Source of the DNA: Deroplatys truncata
Taxonomy: Eukaryota > Arthropoda > Insecta > Mantodea > Mantidae
Direction of reading: 5' to 3'
Assembly (NCBI GenBank): GCA_030765065.1
Contig: CM060989.1
Coordinates: forward strand, 35,207,501 to 35,271,500
DNA: 64,000 bases
Part shown: in pieces, positions 1 to 11,589 of the stretch
Layout of the letters: the number at the start of each line of letters is the position of its first letter
Numbering within the stretch: the stretch's first letter is position 1
Made by a program: the position numbers and the translations under genes
The notes under the pieces: generated by a model
The model's database searches: none
What the model was told of the DNA's origin: nothing
Seen by the model: only the letters and a program-made list of their open reading frames with translations

Positions 1-835
1 TATAGAAATTTGAAAAGTCTGTGAATATTAGGGAAGAAAATCTGACAACAAGAATGGAGACACTCAATGGCAATTGAAGGGAGGCTTGCAAGTGTAACTG
101 GTTTCCATTTTGTTTTCCATATTTCAAACTTGGTTTTGAAAACAGATACTGACTTAGTGCCCGATTCATTCTTATAAAACAACTGTTTCCCCCCCCCCCT
201 TAACCCCCAACACAAAACTTTGCAAAAAACATTTGAAGCATGTGAATTCCATTTCTATTTACAAGAGCATTGTAAAAGCCCTCAGCCTGACAAAGAAAGC
301 ACAAGATTTAAGAGAAACGTTATTTTTATTTTTCAACAATCACCTTGTAACTGAGTACATTTAATCCAATTAAGGATCTGTCTCACAAGGGGCCATTGTC
401 ACAGATAGAGCTGCAGTTTTTTATAGTGAAAATACACAAAAGTATCCTTCCTGTCTTGGCTTTCTCTCCCATTGGGTCCCTATCCACTGGGAAAAAATAT
501 AAAGTTTTAAGTTGTAAGGGCTACCTGTTTGATACTAAGGCAGACACTACAGTATGCAAGGTTGCCACAAGGGAAATGAAGTTCGTATTTCTCAAGAATA
601 AGAATACTGAACTTGGAACTGACAAGTAAGGAACATGAATTAAAAACATAATATTATACATGTTTGAACACTTTTCATATGAGAATGTAGGCATTATTTG
701 AATATAAGAGACTTTATTTCAAATACTTTTCATACAGGTTCAAACTTTAAAAACAAATATGGTTTCTATGAAGCAAAAATCTAGACACATCTTTATTATA
801 ATCATTATAAAGAAATAATTGAATTGATGTAAACA
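1..835. other. intronic sequence, nothing recognised
   Basis: No protein similarity, repeat boundary or RNA gene was recognised. It holds a C-run near 190-200 and a 77-codon open frame on the plus strand (396-629) with no recognisable domain, which I do not call a gene. By position it lies downstream of the last TECPR2 exon found, so it is probably intron or sequence towards the missing 3' exons. Confidence 0.5.
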
Positions 836-1412
836 TACAGAGAGAGCCAAAAAATTACGAACCGGCTGCACAGTGTTTTTTCTGCGTCCTTGGCGCTCGT
901 TGCCATCTGCTGCTATCATAGAAAGGCGCGGATGAAACCATACAACATTTTTAAAACTACTTTTAAAAGCTTTACTTACCAACTTTATGAAAGGAGATGC
1001 TGAAACAGGCCACCGTCGTTGTCCATACATTTTTGGCACCTCTTTAGGAAGCTATCCATCACTCACCGTAGTTCACATTGAGAAATGCTGGTAATTTCCT
1101 GGCAGATATTTTGTTTTAATTCTTCCAGGGTGTGTGGGTTTGTCTAGTATACTTTGTTTTAAGTTACCCCAGATATAGAAATAGCAGGGGGTTAGGTCGG
1201 GGGACCGAGGGGGCCACAAATCTCTACTAATAATTCTGTCCTCAACCACACTTTCATAAAGTTGTTAAGTAAAGCCTTTAAAAGTAGTTTTAAAAATGTT
1301 GTATGGTTTCAGCCGCACCTTTCTATGATAGTGACAGACAGAAACGAGTGCCAAGGACGTGGACAGGAAAAACACTGCACAGCCGGTTCGCAGTCTCTTA
1401 GCTCTCCCTGTA
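836..1412 (-). mobile_element. TA-flanked DNA transposon remnant, transposase C-terminus
   Basis: Long inverted ends: about 140 bp at the left (from 838) match the reverse complement of about 140 bp ending at 1410, both containing GAACCGGCTG and CATACAACATTTTTAAAACT. A TA dinucleotide borders each end (836-837, 1411-1412). Between them the minus strand reads as the end of a Tc1/mariner-superfamily (DDE_3-like) transposase: WPPRSPDLTPC with the third catalytic aspartate, then an L-K-R-C-Q-K-C stretch and a natural-looking stop near 985. The N-terminal two thirds, with the first two catalytic residues, are missing and several stops are present. It is an internally deleted, dead copy. Confidence 0.75.
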
Positions 1413-2084
1413 GATACACATTCAGACATTCCAGCACTTGAATCATTCATAATTAATACATTTATTCCCCAATTAATGTTTAGGGAGAATTAACACACAC
1501 TGCATGGAGACAGAACTAATGACAAGAAACTACTGTGTTCCTTCATCAATTTAGAACGCAACTGCGAATGGGATAATAAACTTTGCCTTGCACTGAGGCT
1601 ATAAATATCTGCATGTAAGACTGCTCTAAAGATAACTTACAACTAAGATTTAATGTAGCAAAGAGAAAATCGGCTGCAGTTGCTTTTTACTTTTTTCCCA
1701 GTGATAGGTGCCTCCAAGAAAAAATTGAAGAGGGAAAAATTGCACATTTTTATACATTCTCTCACTTAATACTTTTAAACATTGATATATGCAAGAAATT
1801 AGATTTATCAGTGAATCATTCTAATTTGTGAATAATGTTTGTCTTATCAAGCTTGTCTAAGAGAAAGAAGGCTGAAACATGGATATTTTTATTTTCAATC
1901 TACTTTTACCGAGAAAAACAATTTCAGTTCGATCTGTCAGCTTCAACCTCATCATTTAACATGAATCTTCAAGCTATTTCTTCAGATCCGGGAACAACAA
2001 AAGGCAAAATTGCCAGTGCCCAAATATGGCAGATGAGGAAGCACTTGGTAGTGAAGTATGTGTAGTTTTGCAGCAACAATCCCA
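1413..2084. other. intronic sequence, nothing recognised
   Basis: No gene or repeat recognised. On the minus strand near 1690-1720 a pyrimidine tract and AG precede a short frame beginning G-T-Y-H-W. It has the right phase to follow the 3679-3865 exon, but it stops after 19 codons and is not called. Confidence 0.45.
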
Positions 2085-2840
2085 CACATATGTAAGGATA
2101 CATTATTATGATAAAAGAGAACTTAATTTTTTTGCAAAGTGTGGTAATTTAGCTTGAATAGCATCCTTCAATTGGTCCAGTAGTGAAGCATAATACTTCC
2201 CACTGATGGTTCTGCCCTTTCGGAGTTAGTGCATCAGCCATCCCAAAAGAAGCCCAAAATACTGTAAACCTGACTTTTCCTACAAATGGAACCACTTTTA
2301 CTTTCTTTAGTGCACTTTTGCCTGTTGCTTCTCCATAATCTAGGGGTACCATGATAGCCTCTAGTTCCTGAGATTACGGATTCAAACCTGGAGGCGGCGA
2401 TGGATTTTTTCAGGCGTAAAGATCCTTAGCATGGCTTCCTTCAGAAAGGAAGTAAAGCGGTGGTCCCGTGTCGTGGATTTACAGCACATAAAAGAAGCTC
2501 AAGCCTGATAAAGAGGCCTCTGAGCAGAATTTCCAGTCTTCAACGCCCAGTATAGAATGAGACTCCTATGATCCATAGCAGTTAAAGAGCGTCCATAAAT
2601 AAAACTCAATTTTAATTTTCTGTTGTCACCTACTGTTTGGACTGCTCCTTTGTCTCTGGCATGTAGTGATGAATCCACATTTCATCTAGTTATGAAAAGT
2701 CAGAGAAACACACTAAACACTCTTGAGAAATGCTCATTAAATTGTGCTTTTGGTACATTGTTAACAAATGTGGCAACCATTGAGGAGAAAGGTTTCTCAT
2801 ACACAAAGCTGTGTAAATTTGAAACTGAGTTGTAAATGTA
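2085..2840 (-). mobile_element. mariner fragment, split by a SINE
   Basis: The minus strand carries two pieces of a mariner transposase on either side of a SINE (about 2333-2606). The upstream piece (2606-2840) reads through DEMWIHHYMPETKEQSKQ, the segment around the first catalytic aspartate. The downstream piece (about 2085-2335) reads KVRFTVFWAS and then, after a frame change, GRTISGKYYASLLDQLKDAI and a decayed second-catalytic-residue region near 2110. Stops and frameshifts are frequent and no terminal repeats were found. It is an old, inactive copy. Confidence 0.75.
2333..2606 (+). mobile_element. tRNA-derived SINE, copy 1
   Basis: About 270 bp. The head resembles a tRNA promoter, with an A-box-like TCTAGGGGTACCATGATAGC and a B-box-like ATTCAAACC. 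A family body follows (GCATGGCTTCCTTCAGAAAGG, then CCCAGTATAGAATG) and an A-rich AAATAAAA tail. Three more copies lie in this window at 6155-6434, 19606-19880 and 51943-52233, all in the opposite orientation. It inserted into the mariner fragment around it. Confidence 0.75.
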
Positions 2841-3678
2841 AATTTGAAAATGTAGTGGACATGCCTAGCAAGGTCTTAGCAATGTCAGCTAACTTATGTG
2901 ACTTCAACTGGCATTTAATGAATATGGCATTTTAAATTTTTATCACAATTTTGTCGAATGTAGAAGTTTTGGGATGCCCTGAGCACTCATTATCTAAATT
3001 CAGCAGCTCACTTTTAACCATTAAAAATGAAGGGGAAGAATCCTTTAATGTATCTAACTCCTTTTATATTTTTGTTGGGGTTAAACCCTTCAAAACCAAA
3101 TACTTTATCACAGCTCACGTTTCAGTTTTATCCATTTTGTAGAAAATGTTAACACTATTTTATTACATGATCATCACAAACAAGTAACTATACTTATAGA
3201 TTAAAACTTTACAGCATAATGTCTAAAGGATGATACTTCAAAGAAGTTACTTATCATAGCAAAAATCAATTGGTTCGCCCTTACATTCTGGATGGACCAT
3301 TCAAATTGATGGTAGATTTTTGCTGGGAACATTCCAGTGTTTGGCAACATATTGCCATTTGTCTTTAAGCAAAAAGAGAGAGTGGGAGAGAAAGGAGGGG
3401 AAGAGGGGAAGAAGAAAGAATATATCAACTTTCTATGAAGCATTTCAAATCTCCTAAAGAGGAAAATATTACTTACACTACTACAGCTAATACCCCCTCA
3501 TATATTTTAAAATTTTCTTCACTGCTACTAGCTTTGTTTGCTGTTTATTGTTACTGGTCATACAATAAACATACACTTGGTGCATTAGATTTCTTTAATG
3601 AATGGAGAGACATAGCTCTCCAGCATTACAGCTTACACACAAACTAGGGGCTTGCTTAATTTGAAAAGATGAACTTAC
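2841..3678. other. intronic sequence, nothing recognised
   Basis: Intron of TECPR2 immediately downstream of the 3679-3865 exon in transcription order. A purine-rich run (AGAGAGTGGGAGAGAAAGGAG) lies near 3372-3410. No coding similarity was recognised. Confidence 0.5.
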
Positions 3679-3865
3679 CCATGAACTCTGTTTTATTCAT
3701 GTGAATGCAGTTGGCCATTTTGTCAGCAACCCAAACCGTATCATCTCCAGATATCACCATTGTTGCTGACTGTGTGCGAAGATTACTCAAATAGTTCTCT
3801 GTGAGCTTATTCCGGAAATGCTGAAGTGGTGTTGTTTGTTGGAATATATACTCACTTATCAACAA
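3679..3865 (-). CDS. TECPR2: TECPR2 exon, tectonin-repeat region (most 3' exon found)
   Basis: This 187-bp exon encodes LLISEYIFQQ near its start and ISGDDTVWVADK later. The second is the beta-strand signature of a tectonin propeller blade (small residues, then V-W-V). It follows the WWQ that ends the large exon, matching the vertebrate protein, where WWQVSITDYVVF is continuous. The acceptor is a T-rich tract ending in CAG before TTGTTG (phase 0). The donor is ATGG followed by gtaagt (phase 1). The intron joining it to the previous exon is about 14 kb and holds two PLE/LINE clusters. The next exon needs phase 1 and was not found in the remaining 3.6 kb. Identification rests on protein similarity plus splice signals. 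Confidence 0.85.
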
Positions 3866-3921
3866 CTGAAAAAACAACCTATTATGAGCCTTCAATATTT
3901 TCTACTGGTTACCAAGTACTA

Positions 3922-4549
3922 TAGGGTAGTTAAATTATATTCGAACCCACTCGTGGCCTCTCTCCACTGAGTGAGACAGCTGGCAGTTGCCGGGGAAATT
4001 ACGCCGGCAGAGGCAGACTAAAATCCTTACCTTATAATAGATGCTGGAAATCAACTGTTGTGAGTATTCACACGTCTCCTTAGATGAAACCAAGATTCAT
4101 CAGTGAAAAACAAAAGCTGTGGGTCAATGAAACCCCTTTCTACGGATTGGAAAAATCTGTTACAATAATTCACACGTTTAGCGGGATCATTTGGCTTTAA
4201 CGCTTGCACTCGTGTGTAATGAGAGGGCTTCAGTTTCAACTAATGTGTAGTATTTCTTGCAGATCGGGATACACCTGTTTGCTGCGCTAGTTTTTCCAGC
4301 AATTTTCGAGGTGAACGCTCCAAAGCGGCACCAATCATAAGAATTCCTGCTGCTGAGCTTCAGAGAGTGAGCAAGAATATTTCAAGAGATATGCTGCCTG
4401 TTTGAGAGTAGAAGGTCAACATTTCCACCATCTATTATAAGGCAAGGATTTTAGTCTGCCTCTGCCGGTGTAATTTCACCAGTGACTGCTGGCTGTCTCG
4501 CGCAGTAGAGAGAGGCCACGAGTGGGCTCGAATATAATTTAACTACCTA
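3922..4549 (-). mobile_element. TA-flanked DNA transposon remnant, transposase N-terminus
   Basis: Inverted ends of about 100 bp: GGTAGTTAAATTATATTCGA at the left is mirrored by the complement ending near 4547, with TA on both sides. The interior, on the minus strand from about 4440 to 4051, encodes a helix-turn-helix stretch (RSPRKLLEKLAQQTGVS) and LKPNDPAKRVNYCNRFFQSV followed by LFFTDESWFHL, which holds the first catalytic aspartate. The C-terminal half is deleted and frames are broken. The transposase class resembles the one at 836-1412, but the terminal repeats differ, so it is a different family. Confidence 0.75.
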
Positions 4550-4899
4550 TATTTTAGTTTGACAAGACTATGGATTTTTTTTCTTATTATTAATAATGCT
4601 AATTACAGTAACTAAGAAATAAAACTTAATTTTTATTACATTCAACTGACAAGATACACAATTTTGAAAAGTGTAACTAAAGTAGCAGCAATTTTCTTTC
4701 ACTAGGGCAGATTTAGTCTGTGCCTCCCAGCTTCCATTACTTGATAATCTTATACTCAAATAATCAATGGATAGGAATGGCAATAGAGTGACACAGTGCA
4801 CAGAATGTTTTATAGAGAGGTTTTGGGCTTGGCAAAAAGTTCACCTTGATGCAGTAATTTGTATCACAAATTACTTAAATGTAAATAATGATTGTAATA

Positions 4900-5671
4900 T
4901 GAATAAGCATTTTTATGTGATATTGATTTCAGATGTTTATTAATTGTAATTATTATTAGGAAGTAAGTTTTTAATGCCTTACTGAAACTGTCAATAATAG
5001 CGCGCAATAATGCAGAGAGGGGGGTGAGCTGTTTATCATTATTGGAAACAAGGAAGTTATGTAATGTTGGCGCGTTTTCGGTAGAAACTTCTGGAATATT
5101 TTCTCCCTAAAAGCAATATGTATTCGTGGTTTTCATTGGATATTAAAATAGACGCTAATGTTGGCGCGTTTTATTAGCCAATAGTAATTCATTTATAATC
5201 TTTAGGCGTATCTGATTGCAGGAGTATAAATAGGCTAGGTTAGAGGTAACGTCCGTCAGTCCTTCAGTTCGCCGAAAGCATTCATACATTACACGTCGTA
5301 TTCAGGCCAGTTCATCAAAATTCTTTGTGCAATACACGTCGTCTTAAGTTCGTCAGTTCGTCAAAATATTTGTATGAGATACATCGGCTATAGATTCACA
5401 AGTTACGAAAATCTAAAGTATTATAAAGTTAATTATACCCAAAGTTGAAGTACGTGAATTAAAAGTGATCAGTAAGAAGTATTATAACAGTTTCAGTTTG
5501 GCGAGTATCCAGATCAATATGTAAAAGTGATAGTGAACGTGTTCGACAATAAAAATTATAAAACAAATTTCTTCATCAGTGTAATTTTTGGATAAAAGAT
5601 TCCTTTCCGCTTCACAACCTGTATAGAGACACATGTTCGACCCAAGATAAGATAATAGCTAGCCAGAGGAC
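4900..5671 (+). repeat. LTR-like unit, copy 1
   Basis: This unit aligns along its length with 53190-53867. Shared landmarks are a TTAGGAAGTAAGTTT-type start, a GGGGGTGAGCTGTTTATCA block, GGAGTATAAATA (TATA box near 5225), TTCAGTT downstream, AATAAAA near 5550, and a common end TAGCTAGCC(A/G)GAGGACA. A promoter, a polyadenylation signal and a shared CA end are what a solo long terminal repeat would show. I found no flanking retroviral-type genes, no primer-binding site and no clear target duplication, so the class is inferred. The left boundary is approximate. Confidence 0.4.
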
Positions 5672-5879
5672 ATTTGAAATGAATTATTTCAAAAACTGAT
5701 ACTAGGAACCGCAAATTGCTAACGCCAGATGGAGCTACAAACCAAACAAAGAATGACATCACAAGATGGCAACGCATGAAATAAATACTCAGACACAAAC
5801 ATCACAAGCATCAACATTATAACGAATACCTTCGCAACCTACAGGAGAAAGTTTGGCTGAATGGAAGAGTAGGGAGGAA

Positions 5880-6850
5880 GGGTAATAGTTGCGAGAATTT
5901 TAAATGCTGGTGTAGATGTCTGAAATTAAATGATGATAATGCACTAAAAATGTATAAAATATCAAAGAGATGTAGGGGGGGAGAGCTGATTTGGAAAGGT
6001 GAAGAAATTTATGAAAGAAATTAAAGAAATTGAAACGGGAGAAGTTGGGCAACAGGGTGAAACTAATCGCAGTGGATTCTGGAAGGAGATGTGGCAGCGA
6101 TTTGAGGATATCAAGAAACAAGAGATATGGGTTAGTTTCAAGGAGTTTTTTGAGCTTTTATTTATGGATGCTCTTTAACTACTATGGTCCTTAGTGTCCC
6201 ATTCTATATTAGGCGTGAAACACCAGAAATTTTGCTCAGAGAGCTCTTTAATGAGCTTGAGATTCTTTTACGTGCCGTAAATCTACTATACAGGCTCATT
6301 TCTTTACTTCCCCTCTGAAGGAAGCCACTCTAAGGATTTTTACACCCGAAAAAAGCTCATCTCCCACCGCCAGGTTTGAACCCACGAGCTCGAGAACTAT
6401 AGGCAAGCATGAACCCTTAGACCACAGGGGGCAACAGTTTTGAGGATAAAGCAATCATTGGAATTATATAGAAAAATTAAAAAGAATTGGGGTAGAGAGA
6501 AATATAACGATAATTCCAACAAAGCAGGAAGGATGGGCTATGCTTGGTTGTGAACGGTTGTAGCATTTCTTACAGGATTAAGGTCAAACTTGACATAAGG
6601 ATGTAATATGTATGGGAACCAGAGGACATTTACCACTTCCTAATTGAATGTAAATGGTTAAAAGGTGGAGGGATAATACTTAGAATGAGAAATGGAATAA
6701 ATTATCAAAAGATGTTATAGCAATTAAAATGTTAGCAGATAACAGAGAAATAGGATGGGGGAACTCCTAGGAAGAGCAAGGCATAAATGGACAAGGAGCT
6801 CAAAAGAGCGAGCAAGAGAGAAGACAATTATAATGATGGTAATTTTTTGT
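5880..6850 (+). mobile_element. LINE fragment (C-terminal/3' part), split by a SINE
   Basis: Plus-strand codons read E-T-N-R-S-G-F-W-K-E-M-W-Q-R-F-E-D-I, similar to F-W-K-L-A-R-N-R-F-E-D-I-E in the minus-strand LINE near 39420-39470. After the SINE (6155-6434) the match resumes as KLKKNWGREKY, as in the LINE near 37650. Frames are interrupted repeatedly and no reverse-transcriptase core remains. The flanks of the SINE share a GTTTTGAG-like string, a likely target duplication. Confidence 0.55.
6155..6434 (-). mobile_element. tRNA-derived SINE, copy 2
   Basis: Reverse-oriented copy of the SINE at 2333-2606. The plus strand shows the tail side first (TTTTATTTATGGATGCTC) and the tRNA-like head last (GGTTTGAACCC complement of the B box, then CTTAGACCAC). 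It sits inside a LINE fragment. Confidence 0.75.
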
Positions 6851-8345
6851 AGAGGCTCTATACTATACATACAATCCAGAGATTAAATTATGTGGAGCCT
6901 AATTTACATAGTATTACACTTTTAAATGGGTATCATTTATTAAGGATGTAATTTATGTAAAGAAAAGAAATTATTAAGTGAATAGCAAATAAATATATTA
7001 CTGATTTACCATGGCCATTATACTAAATTATGTATTTTATTAATACATTACTACTAGATATTTATTGCACTATTTACACTCCTGAGCCAGCTATTTAAAT
7101 GACCAATATTTTTTAACATATGTGTCTACCTACACAAAAAATATCTGAAAAATAAAATTCTTTGCCAGATTTTCCTGCCTTGACTAGCCTTAGGTTGGTA
7201 ATTTAGGAGCATTGCAATAATTATACACAGGAAATCGGAAGCTAATAAATTATGCCCTATGGGTTCTGCATGCGTGTGTTCATATATGCAAACATAGATA
7301 CTAAACAGAAATTTCCAGAAAAAAATAAATTCCTCATCCAATAAAACTGTTTTCCTGCCATCAATAGAATTAGGAGCATGTAACATGCACATGAAAATAG
7401 CAGCTAGCTTGCCAAATGCACTTCTGTGAGTTTATTAGTAATTTTTTTGTGAATAAATAACTAAACAAGATAATAATACAACAATTGCACATAGAGTTAT
7501 TTGTGTCCAAAATTTCCTCTGTGGGCAGAAACATTACAGGCTTTCTTCTGTACATGGAACTTGAATGCCTTAAATGGGCCAGTGCAAGTCCAGCTTAAAT
7601 GCATTAATTCACAACCAAATGTGCTGAAAAGAGAGTCATGATTTATACTGAAATTTCAATATTTTATATCAAATAAAAATCTTACAGTTACAGCTCTTAT
7701 GTGATTGGTAAACAGATTTGTGTAAACTGCTGCATAGGATGGTTACATTATGTTTTTTCTTAATAAAATAAAGTGCATATTAAGAAATCTAAAAGTAAGC
7801 TGTAAGAAATTTGTGCCTTAAAAATAATTCTGTAATAAATAACATAGACAGGGAAGAGAAATTAAGTCCTTAGTGGTTTTGTTTGGAATTTAATATCACT
7901 GTAAAACAAATTCCCAATTTGCTACTGTAAACAGAAACCCACAAAGCAGAGAAAAAAGTTTGGTGAGTTAAAAAAAGCAGGAATTATAATAAATGTATTG
8001 TTGTAAACATCACATTAATAATTTGCACAGGTAAGATGGAATGTGGGGGAGGGGGAGGTGTGGGGAGAGACTGATGGACTCTGGATCAGAAGGTTATTAA
8101 AACACCTGAATTTAATCTGGTTAAGAGTTATTTAATGTGCATGCTCAGACAAGCAGAGACTAACCATAGAATGCACTACCAAAGACTGTGCCATTTATAC
8201 AGATCCGCAGTAAATGTTGACAAAATGGTGAATCTATTTGAATTTCTGATGAAATACAATGCACAGCTCTTCTTTCAGATTAAGGGCTTGTATTACAATC
8301 TCCAGTTAAAAAGCTAAGGTTTTCCAACTTGTAGTTATTGCTGCC
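6851..8345. other. intronic sequence, nothing recognised
   Basis: About 1.5 kb of AT-rich sequence. Two overlapping short open frames on the minus strand near 7126-7555 have no recognisable domain or splice support, and neither does a 60-codon frame at 8135-8317. A purine-rich GGGGGAGGGGGAGGTGTGGGGAG tract lies near 8045. No repeat boundary was seen. Confidence 0.5.
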
Positions 8346-8357
8346 TGTTGGTTAACA

Positions 8358-11104
8358 GGAGTGCCCTGTACTACGAACGCAAAGTAACTGTAGGGTAGTT
8401 AACCTGGAGTTTAACAATTTGGTATGGTTGGCAACATTTTCGTACACAAATTCACACTACCTAGGTGGAAAATTGTTACATTTTATCTTTAAAATAAGCA
8501 TTCTGCTGTAATTTTCTTGAGTTTGCCATCTGATTTCTGTATATAATTAAATATAAAAATTCTATTAAATTGGTTTGAGGAAATTTGTGATTAATATGGA
8601 CCATTTCTGACTGCCGGATGCATTCAGGAACGTAATAAAGCATACTTGTTAATATTACAATTTGTATAGGTTAGGTAGCAGCACATTTTTTATGCCATTA
8701 GTTCACATTGGAATAGGTTAAGGGTGTTTCAATATGTTTAAGAAAGAATGATTTGTTGATATAGCTCTTGGAGGTAGTGTAAAATAAGATAGCTATACGT
8801 GTAGATAGTTTGAAAATAAATTAGAGCTTTTTGGAGTATTAGGTTATGTCGGATTTTACTCTCAATATGATTTAGGTTAATGGGAAAATAGACTTTGTAT
8901 ATAAGAATGCATTGGTAGCGGAGAATGCTGGAGTCTCTCTTAATTCTAACATATGCTAAAACGTATTGTGTAGGTGTTGCTGTTAAAACATCCGAAACTG
9001 ATTAGAGCATGAAATGGTTTACCTTATGTACATCAGAATCACACTTATTTCATTTCTGCCAGTGCTTGATATCACGGAGGTATTAGCCATAAGGCTTACT
9101 CCACTACGTTGAAATTTGTGATGGTTACATTTAAAAAACAATTTCAACAAGTGTGTTGAATTAAAAAAATCTGATGTGTTACACTCACATGACTTTCTCT
9201 ACTCTTGTACAATCTATTTTTACAACGCCTATTCTCCATATGCTTTATGTTAATCGAGATATCGAGATGTCAATCTTATTGCTAATTTGCTTGTAGATGC
9301 AAGGGGAATATGGTAGCTTTTAAGCGATGGTCAAATATTTTAACGCTGGTTGCTATGCGGAGCATTCCATTCTCTTTGCAAGTCCAGGACATAAAAAAAT
9401 GAATAACTAATTTGAGAAAAAGTATAAGTATTGGAAAATTTAAGGGAATAACAAGCAATATCTCGAAAAAGGTTCACTCAACAAAAGAAATGTATATGAC
9501 AAAAGTTGTGTATTTTAACGAGATCTACATTTTTTGTGTAGTAAAATTTTGTCTATCTCTTATGGTTTACCAGTTATGCAAAAGTCGTTCACAATGAAGA
9601 ATACTTTTGGAGACATTCCCAGAAATTTCGAGATATACATTTCATTTCTCATGACATTATTTTAAACATATGATATTTTAATCAAAATCGTTAGAGCCAT
9701 TTTTGAGAAAATTAAAATTTTCGAAAAATGTTCCATGTAAAGGGTAATCTGGGGTCGAGGGATTTTCTTGAAAACCTTCGTGTCGCATCTCTGGAAGATA
9801 CTGAACCTAAATACCAAGTTAAGTGTTTATCCGACTGTTCGTTTCTGAGTTATGCTGTTCACAGACACACACACAGACACACACACACACAGACACACAC
9901 ACACACAGACACACACACGGACATGTTTCCAAAAATGCTTTTTTTGGATTCAGGAGGTCTCAAAACGTGTATTTCCGGTGAAATCTCGGTATCGAATTTT
10001 TGGGTGGAATACAATACTTCCCCTACTTACTATACGTAGTAGAGAAAGTAAAAAGACCATAAACTCAGGAAGAGGTGGTGATGTTCATACAAATTATTAC
10101 AGAGCATAAGTGTGATAGAAAATAGAGCCATAGTGCAATTTTTGTTAACTTGAATCATTTCCCAACTTCCTCACCCCTCTCCTTGAATTTATTTTTCCAA
10201 GATCTTATTGATATTATATAAATAATGTCTAGCATTTACCTCGGCATTGCTACAAATGGAATAATGTAGGGCTTTCACTAGATTTAAACATTTCAGAATA
10301 TTAAAATATATAGGTTTCGCTGTTAACATGCTCTGTGTAGTGAGAATGAAGTTATTAATAAATACTTACATTTATAAGAAAACCCCCATAAACAATAAAT
10401 GGAAAGCATATGTTAAATACCTAGGATTTCGTTGTTAATATACTCTTGTAGATTGGTGTGGAAATATGTTGGGATGATTTCAGATACTAACTTATATGGA
10501 TTTCTGTTTTTGCCTTCCTATAGGTTAGTAGGAAAATAGGAACTTTTGGAATGTAAGGTTAAGTTTTGCTGCTATTTCATAAAGGTTACTTGCAAAATAG
10601 GTTAGATGCACGAATATTGAGTTGATATGAGTTACATTATATATTTAACTGTCATTCATGTTAAAAATAGAAAAAGAAAATAAAGCGATATGCAAACTAT
10701 GTCTAAGAATAATGCTGGAGGTATTATGCATCAGAAATGTAATAAAACTTCAAAAGAAACCATTGCAACTTTCAACAATCTAATAATGTTTAGAAAATCA
10801 CCCTCGTCACAAATCTGAAAATTACTCTTTTGCAATTATTTTGACTTTCCTCCAGTTATATAAATATTGCTCTAATATTTCACCTTGGAATCACTATCGA
10901 CTATCAATCGAGACCAAAGGTATGCCATTTTTGTATGGCTACCTCTAAGTTAATACCCTAACTGCTACCCAAGGTGGCAGTTACTTCATCACTAAGAATA
11001 ACTTCCAGTTAGCTGTTAACTGAAGACTGTAATATAAAACTTTACCCTGACTCCCAGTTAATTTCTAACCGGAACCTTAACCACAGATCGTAATACAGGC
11101 CCTA
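8358..11104. mobile_element. candidate large element with inverted ends (Harbinger-like)
   Basis: The left end reads GCCCTGTACTACGA. The right end, reverse-complemented, reads GGGCCTGTATTACGATCTGT and then a GGTTAA/AACTGG-rich stretch, and the left end has similar subterminal GTTAACCTGGAG. Such ends resemble PIF/Harbinger-type elements. No transposase was recognised inside and no three-base duplication is clear, so the pairing may be fortuitous. It contains a full copy of the (CA)n element at 9163-10054. Confidence 0.35.
9163..10054 (+). mobile_element. (CA)n-containing short element, copy 1
   Basis: About 890 bp. It begins AAAAAAATCTGATGTGTTAC followed by ACTCACATGACTTTCTCTAC, and ends TAGTAGAGAAAGTAAAA, so ACTTTCTCTACT at the start is inverted at the end. 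It carries a (CACACAGA)n microsatellite at 9864-9917 and then a conserved GGACATGTTTCCAAAAATGC block. It encodes no convincing protein; open frames across the microsatellite change frame between copies. Related copies lie at 14052, 16802, 33297, 39956 (minus), 47868, 54349, 59510, 59668 and 61318. It looks like a non-autonomous DNA element, but its mobilising enzyme is unknown. Confidence 0.7.
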
Positions 11105-11376
11105 AGAGACATGCACATTTGTGTTGTTTTACAAAAAATTAGAAAATCAATGATTCATGTGAAACAACATAAGTCAGAAATCTTTTTATTGCAAATGCAA
11201 AACATAAAGGTGCCTGCTCATCGGTAATGATTATACAAAAGACTTATTTGGTTTTCACACAACTTAATGATTGGTGTGCAGGATAGGAGTTTTGTGTTGC
11301 AAATAACAAAGAGCAAAAGCACTTTCATTTACTACTTTGTCTTGTTGGTTTGTTTCTTTTAGCTATATCCTGCAAA

Positions 11377-11444
<68 letters not shown>

Positions 11445-11452
11445 TAAATGGA
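11377..11452. repeat. (AAT)n microsatellite
   Basis: About 25 units of AAT/ATA, nearly uninterrupted. Confidence 0.95.
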
Positions 11453-11589
11453 ATAAGAAATAAAGGGAAGAAGATTGGGGAATCACCAGCAGCAGAAAAT
11501 GGGGGACAATAGGTCTTTGAAACCTATTAAGGATTTGGTAAGCGGAGCAATATCAGTGTTTAATGTCGATTCATTTTTGATCATTTAAT

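Noticed and set aside
375-500. Second candidate for the next TECPR2 exon (W-I-G-T-Q-W after a T-rich acceptor)
   Set aside because: The frame resembling the family is not the one allowed by the phase-1 donor at 3679, and it ends in a stop after 21 codons.
396-629. 77-codon plus-strand open frame
   Set aside because: No domain, no similarity and no conserved context; length is expected by chance.
1640-1760. Candidate next TECPR2 exon on the minus strand (G-T-Y-H-W start, correct phase, pyrimidine-rich acceptor)
   Set aside because: It stops after 19 codons, has no good in-frame donor, and the similarity is only a few residues.
3201-3443. Minus-strand 80-codon frame with a purine/pyrimidine-rich start
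   Set aside because: Low-complexity beginning and no recognisable domain; phase does not fit TECPR2.
9728-10109. Open frames of about 100 codons spanning the (CA)n tract, recurring at 17361 and 61979
   Set aside because: They are parts of the repeat element. The frame after the microsatellite changes with tract length between copies, so the protein is not conserved.
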